A stretch of 64,000 nucleotides of DNA from Achromobacter sp. HZ34 (lineage in GTDB: Bacteria > Pseudomonadota > Gammaproteobacteria > Burkholderiales > Burkholderiaceae_B), in assembly GCF_002209485.1 (NCBI RefSeq), contig NZ_NJIX01000010.1, positions 62,001 to 126,000 on the forward strand, in the 5' to 3' direction. Shown in pieces: positions 61,045-64,000 of the stretch (position 1 is its first letter; every line of letters begins with the position of its first letter). The translations under genes were made by a program, and so were the position numbers. The notes below the pieces were generated by a model. The model saw only the letters and a list, made by a program, of their open reading frames with translations, did no database searches and had not been told where the DNA came from.

Positions 61045-62288
61045 CCACATCCGAGAAATCTCCGAAGTCCCCTCTCGCCCAGGCCTGGGCCATGTTGCTG
61101 GCCCTGGCGTCGGGCTTCGCGCTGAGTAACGCCTACCGCACGGTGGCGGCCATCACGGGGCCGCCGCTGGTGGCGGACCTGGGCCTGTCGCCGCAGCAGT
61201 TGGGCACGTTCGCGGGCAGCTTCCACTTCATGTTCGGTGCGATGCAGCTGTTCATGGGAATAGGCATCGACCTGTGGGGTGTGCGCCGCACCATACTCGT
61301 GGCGGCGCCGTTGACCATCATCGGTGCGCTGGTGTCGGCGACGGCGACCGGGTATGGCGCCCTGGTGGCGGGGCAGGCGCTGATCGGGGTGGGCTGCGCG
61401 CCGGCGTTCCTGGCTGCCACGGTCTTCATATCGCGCTATTTTCCCGTGCATAAATTCGCCGCGGTGTCAGGCATGGCCATGGCCATTGGCGTCATGGGGA
61501 TGCTGTTTACCGGTACGCCCCTGGCGTGGCTGATCGAAAAGACCAACTGGCGCATGGGCTTCTGGGTGCTGGCCGGGATGTCGCTGCTGGCCTGGTTCTG
61601 GGTCTGGCGCAGCGTGCATGAAGATCGTCTGACAAGGAATCAAAGCGCTGAGTCCGATGCGCCGCGCGAGTCCTTGCGCCAGGCGTTGATGCGTTTCGGT
61701 TCGCTGCTGAAGATTCCCCACACCTGGGGCATCGTCACGCTGAGTTTCGTCTGTTATGCCGCCTTCATCACCTTGCGCGGCTTGTGGCTGGGGCCGATGT
61801 TGATCAGCCGCCATGGTTTCTCGCTGGTGCAGAGCGGCAATGTGGCGCTGGCCTTGTCGCTGACCGCCATGATAGGTCCCATGGTGTTTGGCCGCCTGGA
61901 TCCGGGGCCGGTGCGCCGGCGGCGCTGGCTGGTGGTGTGCGCCTTCGTTTTCGCCGTGCTGTTCGCCGGCGTCGCTTTCGAGTTCGGCACCTGGGGAGAT
62001 GTGATCGCGACGCTGGCGATCGGATTTCTATCCGGCTTTTGCATTTTGCAGTATGCCGACGTCCGTTCCGCCTACCCGGCGGGCATCACGGGGCGCGCCA
62101 TGGCGCTGTTCACCATGGCCATGTTCCTGGGCGTGGCCGCCATGCAATGGTTCACGGGCTGGGTGGCGACACATGCCCAGGCCTGGGGCATGGAGCCGTT
62201 CGGACCGGTCATGGGCAGCATCGCGGCCTTGCTCGTAATCGCGGCGCTGGCTTATCGCTTACTGCCCGGGCCGCCGAAGCTAGGGTGA
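61041..62288 (+). CDS. MFS transporter (nitrate/cyanate- or CynX-like)
   Basis: 415 residues with 12 predicted membrane segments: ALASGFALSNAYRTVAAITGPPLVADLGLSPQQLGTFAGSFHFMFGAMQLFMGIGIDLWGVRRTIL, then GQALIGVGCAPAFLAATVFISRYFPVHKFAAVSGMAMAIG, and a central cytoplasmic loop. ATG 61041 overlaps the regulator stop. It is the last gene of the operon and may be an exporter or second importer for the same pathway. Confidence 0.9.
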   Translation: MTTSEKSPKSPLAQAWAMLLALASGFALSNAYRTVAAITGPPLVADLGLSPQQLGTFAGSFHFMFGAMQLFMGIGIDLWGVRRTILVAAPLTIIGALVSATATGYGALVAGQALIGVGCAPAFLAATVFISRYFPVHKFAAVSGMAMAIGVMGMLFTGTPLAWLIEKTNWRMGFWVLAGMSLLAWFWVWRSVHEDRLTRNQSAESDAPRESLRQALMRFGSLLKIPHTWGIVTLSFVCYAAFITLRGLWLGPMLISRHGFSLVQSGNVALALSLTAMIGPMVFGRLDPGPVRRRRWLVVCAFVFAVLFAGVAFEFGTWGDVIATLAIGFLSGFCILQYADVRSAYPAGITGRAMALFTMAMFLGVAAMQWFTGWVATHAQAWGMEPFGPVMGSIAALLVIAALAYRLLPGPPKLG

Positions 62289-62356
62289 TGGCGCCGAAGC
62301 GAGGGGGCAGTCATCGTCCAGCCGATCTTGGCCGAAGCGCAAGCTGATGTTGGCTC

Positions 62357-62686
62357 TCAAGTCGAAGGCTGGAAGGCAATGACGGCCATGCCGGCCAATG
62401 CGATGACGGCGCCGGTGATGTCCCAGCGGGTGAGGGGTACGCCGTCGACCACGCGCAGCCAGGCCAGGGCGATAGCGATGTACATGCCGCCGTAAGCGGC
62501 GTACGTCCGCCCGGCAGCGCTGGGATGCAGGGTCAGCAGCCATGCGAACAAGGCCAGCGAGACGGCGGCGGGGATCAGCAGCAGGGGATTGCGGTCCTGC
62601 TTGAGGACCAGCCAGGGCAGGTAGCAGCCGACGATCTCGGCTAGCGCCGTGACGGCGTACAGGGCGGTGGTAAGCAGGATGTTCAA
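62357..62686 (-). CDS. YnfA-family (UPF0060) small membrane protein
   Basis: 109 residues from a TTG at 62686, giving the exact usual length. [32 protein letters not shown] and [45 protein letters not shown] are the family hallmarks with four membrane segments. GTG at 62740 is also open but extends it with basic residues absent from the family. Family members are small SMR-related putative drug exporters. It is convergent with the MFS gene. Confidence 0.9.
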   Translation of the reverse strand: MNILLTTALYAVTALAEIVGCYLPWLVLKQDRNPLLLIPAAVSLALFAWLLTLHPSAAGRTYAAYGGMYIAIALAWLRVVDGVPLTRWDITGAVIALAGMAVIAFQPST

Positions 62687-62782
62687 AGTCGCAGGGGCCT
62701 TCCAGGGCGGGCTGGGTCGTTTTCTTCTGCTCTTATACACTGCGGCCGTACACTGCCTGAGTCACCTCAAAGGAGTCCCGCC

Positions 62783-63409
62783 ATGCCAGCCCCCCGCCGC
62801 GCGCTCATCGTCATCGACGTCCAGAACGAATACTTCACCGGCAATCTTCCCATCGAGTATCCGGATCCCGCCGTTTCCCTGGCCAATATCAACCGCGCCA
62901 TCGACGCCGCCGAGGCGCATGACATTCCCGTGGTCTTGGTCCAGCACCTGGCGCCGGCCCAATCGCCCATCTTCGCGCGCGGCTCGCGCGGTGCCGAACT
63001 GCACCCGTCCATTGCCATCCGGCCGCACGCCCTGTTCGTGGAAAAAGCCATGGCCAGCGCCTTTGCCGGCACCGACCTGGGCGAGTGGATCGAAAAGGAA
63101 AGCATAGACACGCTGACCATCGTCGGCTACATGACGCACAACTGCGACGACTCGACCATCAAGCATGCGAAGCACGCCGGCCTGGCGCTGGAATTCCTCA
63201 ACGACGCCAGCGGCTCCCTGCCTTATGAGAACCGCGCCGGCGCCGCCACCGCGGAAGAAATCCACCGTGTCTTCACCGTGGTGCTGCAATCGTCCTTCGC
63301 CGCGGTGCTGACCACCGACGAGTGGGTGGCGCTGCTGGACAGCGACGAACCGCCCTTGCGCGAAAACATCTACGTGTCCAACCAGAAGGCACGCCAACGC
63401 CGCGGTTGA
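62783..63409 (+). CDS. Isochorismatase-fold cysteine hydrolase
   Basis: 208 residues. The catalytic triad is visible: Asp in LIVIDVQNEYFTG, Lys in VEKAMASAFAGTDL, Cys in VGYMTHNCDDSTIKHA. The AAAGGAG site precedes the ATG. This family hydrolyses amides such as nicotinamide, N-carbamoyl compounds and isochorismate, or acts as a peroxidase-type hydrolase. The substrate is not readable. It is divergent from the YnfA-like gene. Confidence 0.92.
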   Translation: MPAPRRALIVIDVQNEYFTGNLPIEYPDPAVSLANINRAIDAAEAHDIPVVLVQHLAPAQSPIFARGSRGAELHPSIAIRPHALFVEKAMASAFAGTDLGEWIEKESIDTLTIVGYMTHNCDDSTIKHAKHAGLALEFLNDASGSLPYENRAGAATAEEIHRVFTVVLQSSFAAVLTTDEWVALLDSDEPPLRENIYVSNQKARQRRG

Positions 63410-63489
63410 TCGCCCTACAAACCGCTGAATGTTGCCTGCGGCATACGCGCGGCGGCCTGGCTGCTGACTGCGCCGCCTTGCGATGCCTA

Positions 63490-63520
63490 TAATGATTAAG
63501 AACGTTTCTCAATATCATTA
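63490..63520. promoter_or_regulatory. Fur-box-like inverted repeat upstream of ECF sigma factor
   Basis: TAATGAT at 63490-63496 and ATCATTA at 63514-63520 are inverted 7-base arms, with AACGTTTCTC between. Both arms match half-sites of the Fur consensus (GATAATGATAATCATTATC), and the site lies 20 bases before the sigma factor start. FecI-type sigma factors are usually under Fur control, so iron repression is likely. Confidence 0.6.
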
Positions 63521-63540
63521 TTTCGCAAGTGGGCAAGGCG

Positions 63541-64000
63541 ATGGCGGTGGATACCCCCGAGGCGCAGTTCGTGCCGGCGCTCTATTCGGAGCACCGTTCG
63601 TGGCTGCACGCCTGGCTGCAGCGCAAGGTGGGTTGCCGCGAGCAGGCGGCCGATCTGGTGCAGGACACCTTCCTGCGGGTGCTGCTGCGTGAGCAGACCT
63701 TGCGTATCCAGCAGCCTCGTGCCTTCCTGGCGCGTATCGCCCATGGCCTGATGATCGACTCGTTTCGGCGCGCCGCGCTGGAACGGGCCTATCTGGCGGA
63801 GCTGGCCCAATTGCCCGAGGCCGTGCAGCCCGGCCCCGAGGAATATCTGGCGGCCCTGCAGGCACTGCGCGAGATCGACCGTCTGCTTGCCGGCCTGTCG
63901 GACAAGGCCCGCGCGGCCTTCATCTGGCGCCAGGTGGAAGGGCTGGGCCAAGGGGAAATCGCCGAACGCCTGGGCGTCAGCGTGCCCCGCGTGCACCAAT
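63541..64000 (+). CDS. ECF sigma factor, FecI-like (3' end outside window)
   Basis: 153 residues are visible from the ATG at 63541, and the gene continues past the end. Sigma region 2 is present (FVPALYSEHRSWLHAWLQRKVGCREQAADLVQDTFLRVLL, then RAFLARIAHGLMIDSFRRAALE), and region 4 begins (AFIWRQVEGLGQGEIAERLGVSVPRVHQ). This is the FecI group that controls TonB-dependent siderophore uptake. A FecR anti-sigma gene would be expected downstream. Confidence 0.9.
   Translation, partial: MAVDTPEAQFVPALYSEHRSWLHAWLQRKVGCREQAADLVQDTFLRVLLREQTLRIQQPRAFLARIAHGLMIDSFRRAALERAYLAELAQLPEAVQPGPEEYLAALQALREIDRLLAGLSDKARAAFIWRQVEGLGQGEIAERLGVSVPRVHQ

Noticed and set aside
1-64000. tRNA, rRNA, transposase, integrase or attachment site
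   Set aside because: I looked for such features and found none that I could support from the sequence.

Overview
This is a high-GC window of about 64 kb from a free-living betaproteobacterium, most likely an Alcaligenaceae member of the Bordetella/Achromobacter type. The evidence is two Bug/TctC-type periplasmic binding proteins, many GntR/FCD and LysR regulators beside small catabolic operons, a glycine-rich autotransporter with SIGGGGG repeats, and dense operons with 4-base ATGA overlaps. This taxonomic call is inference from gene content and composition. I saw no rRNA, tRNA, CRISPR array, IS element or prophage.

Layout: 1-3.5 kb is the 3' end of a large autotransporter. 3.8-7.2 kb holds a SAM methyltransferase, a divergent BTAD-type regulator and a chemotaxis receptor. 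7.5-17.3 kb is a set of small catabolic units: GntR, MFS and a degenerate SDR; HpcH/HpaI-like protein, Bug protein and GntR; LysR; class II aldolase, LigI-like amidohydrolase and Bug protein. 17.3-25.4 kb is a compact accessory block: NodB-type deacetylase, APH-type kinase, CmcI-like protein, then a minus-strand operon of Nudix, FkbM-like, APH-type kinase, radical SAM, asparagine-synthase-like and GT1-like glycosyltransferase genes. 25.5-38.3 kb carries a 3-hydroxyisobutyrate-dehydrogenase-like gene, a small orphan gene, LysR with an FMN hydroxyacid oxidase, DUF1090, a Met/His-rich PepSY membrane protein with a DUF2946 protein, a lone receiver-domain protein, MFS with LysR, an aminotransferase and a peptide-type binding protein. 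38.4-53.1 kb is a sulfur-acquisition island: sulfonate ABC transporter, TauD-like dioxygenase, two FMNH2-type monooxygenases, two DszC-like flavoproteins, an FAD/NAD(P) oxidoreductase and a MetQNI-type transporter. It is interrupted by a remnant antitoxin/PIN-toxin pair. 53.3-62.3 kb is sugar-acid metabolism: gluconate permease and kinase, GntR, aldehyde dehydrogenase, MFS, HIBADH-like dehydrogenase, an unusual two-wHTH GntR regulator and MFS. The end holds a YnfA-like protein, an isochorismatase-fold hydrolase and the start of a FecI-type ECF sigma factor behind a Fur-like site.

The best candidate for an undescribed system is the block at 19.07-25.36 kb. Six minus-strand genes are joined by overlaps or gaps of 0-10 bases. 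They pair radical SAM chemistry with an asparagine-synthase-fold enzyme that has lost its glutaminase nucleophile, a macrolide-type glycosyltransferase, an APH-type kinase, an FkbM-like protein and a Nudix hydrolase. A CmcI-like gene and a second APH-type kinase sit divergently at its distal end. Together they look like the pathway for a small modified, glycosylated product. The product is unknown and no precursor peptide was recognised.
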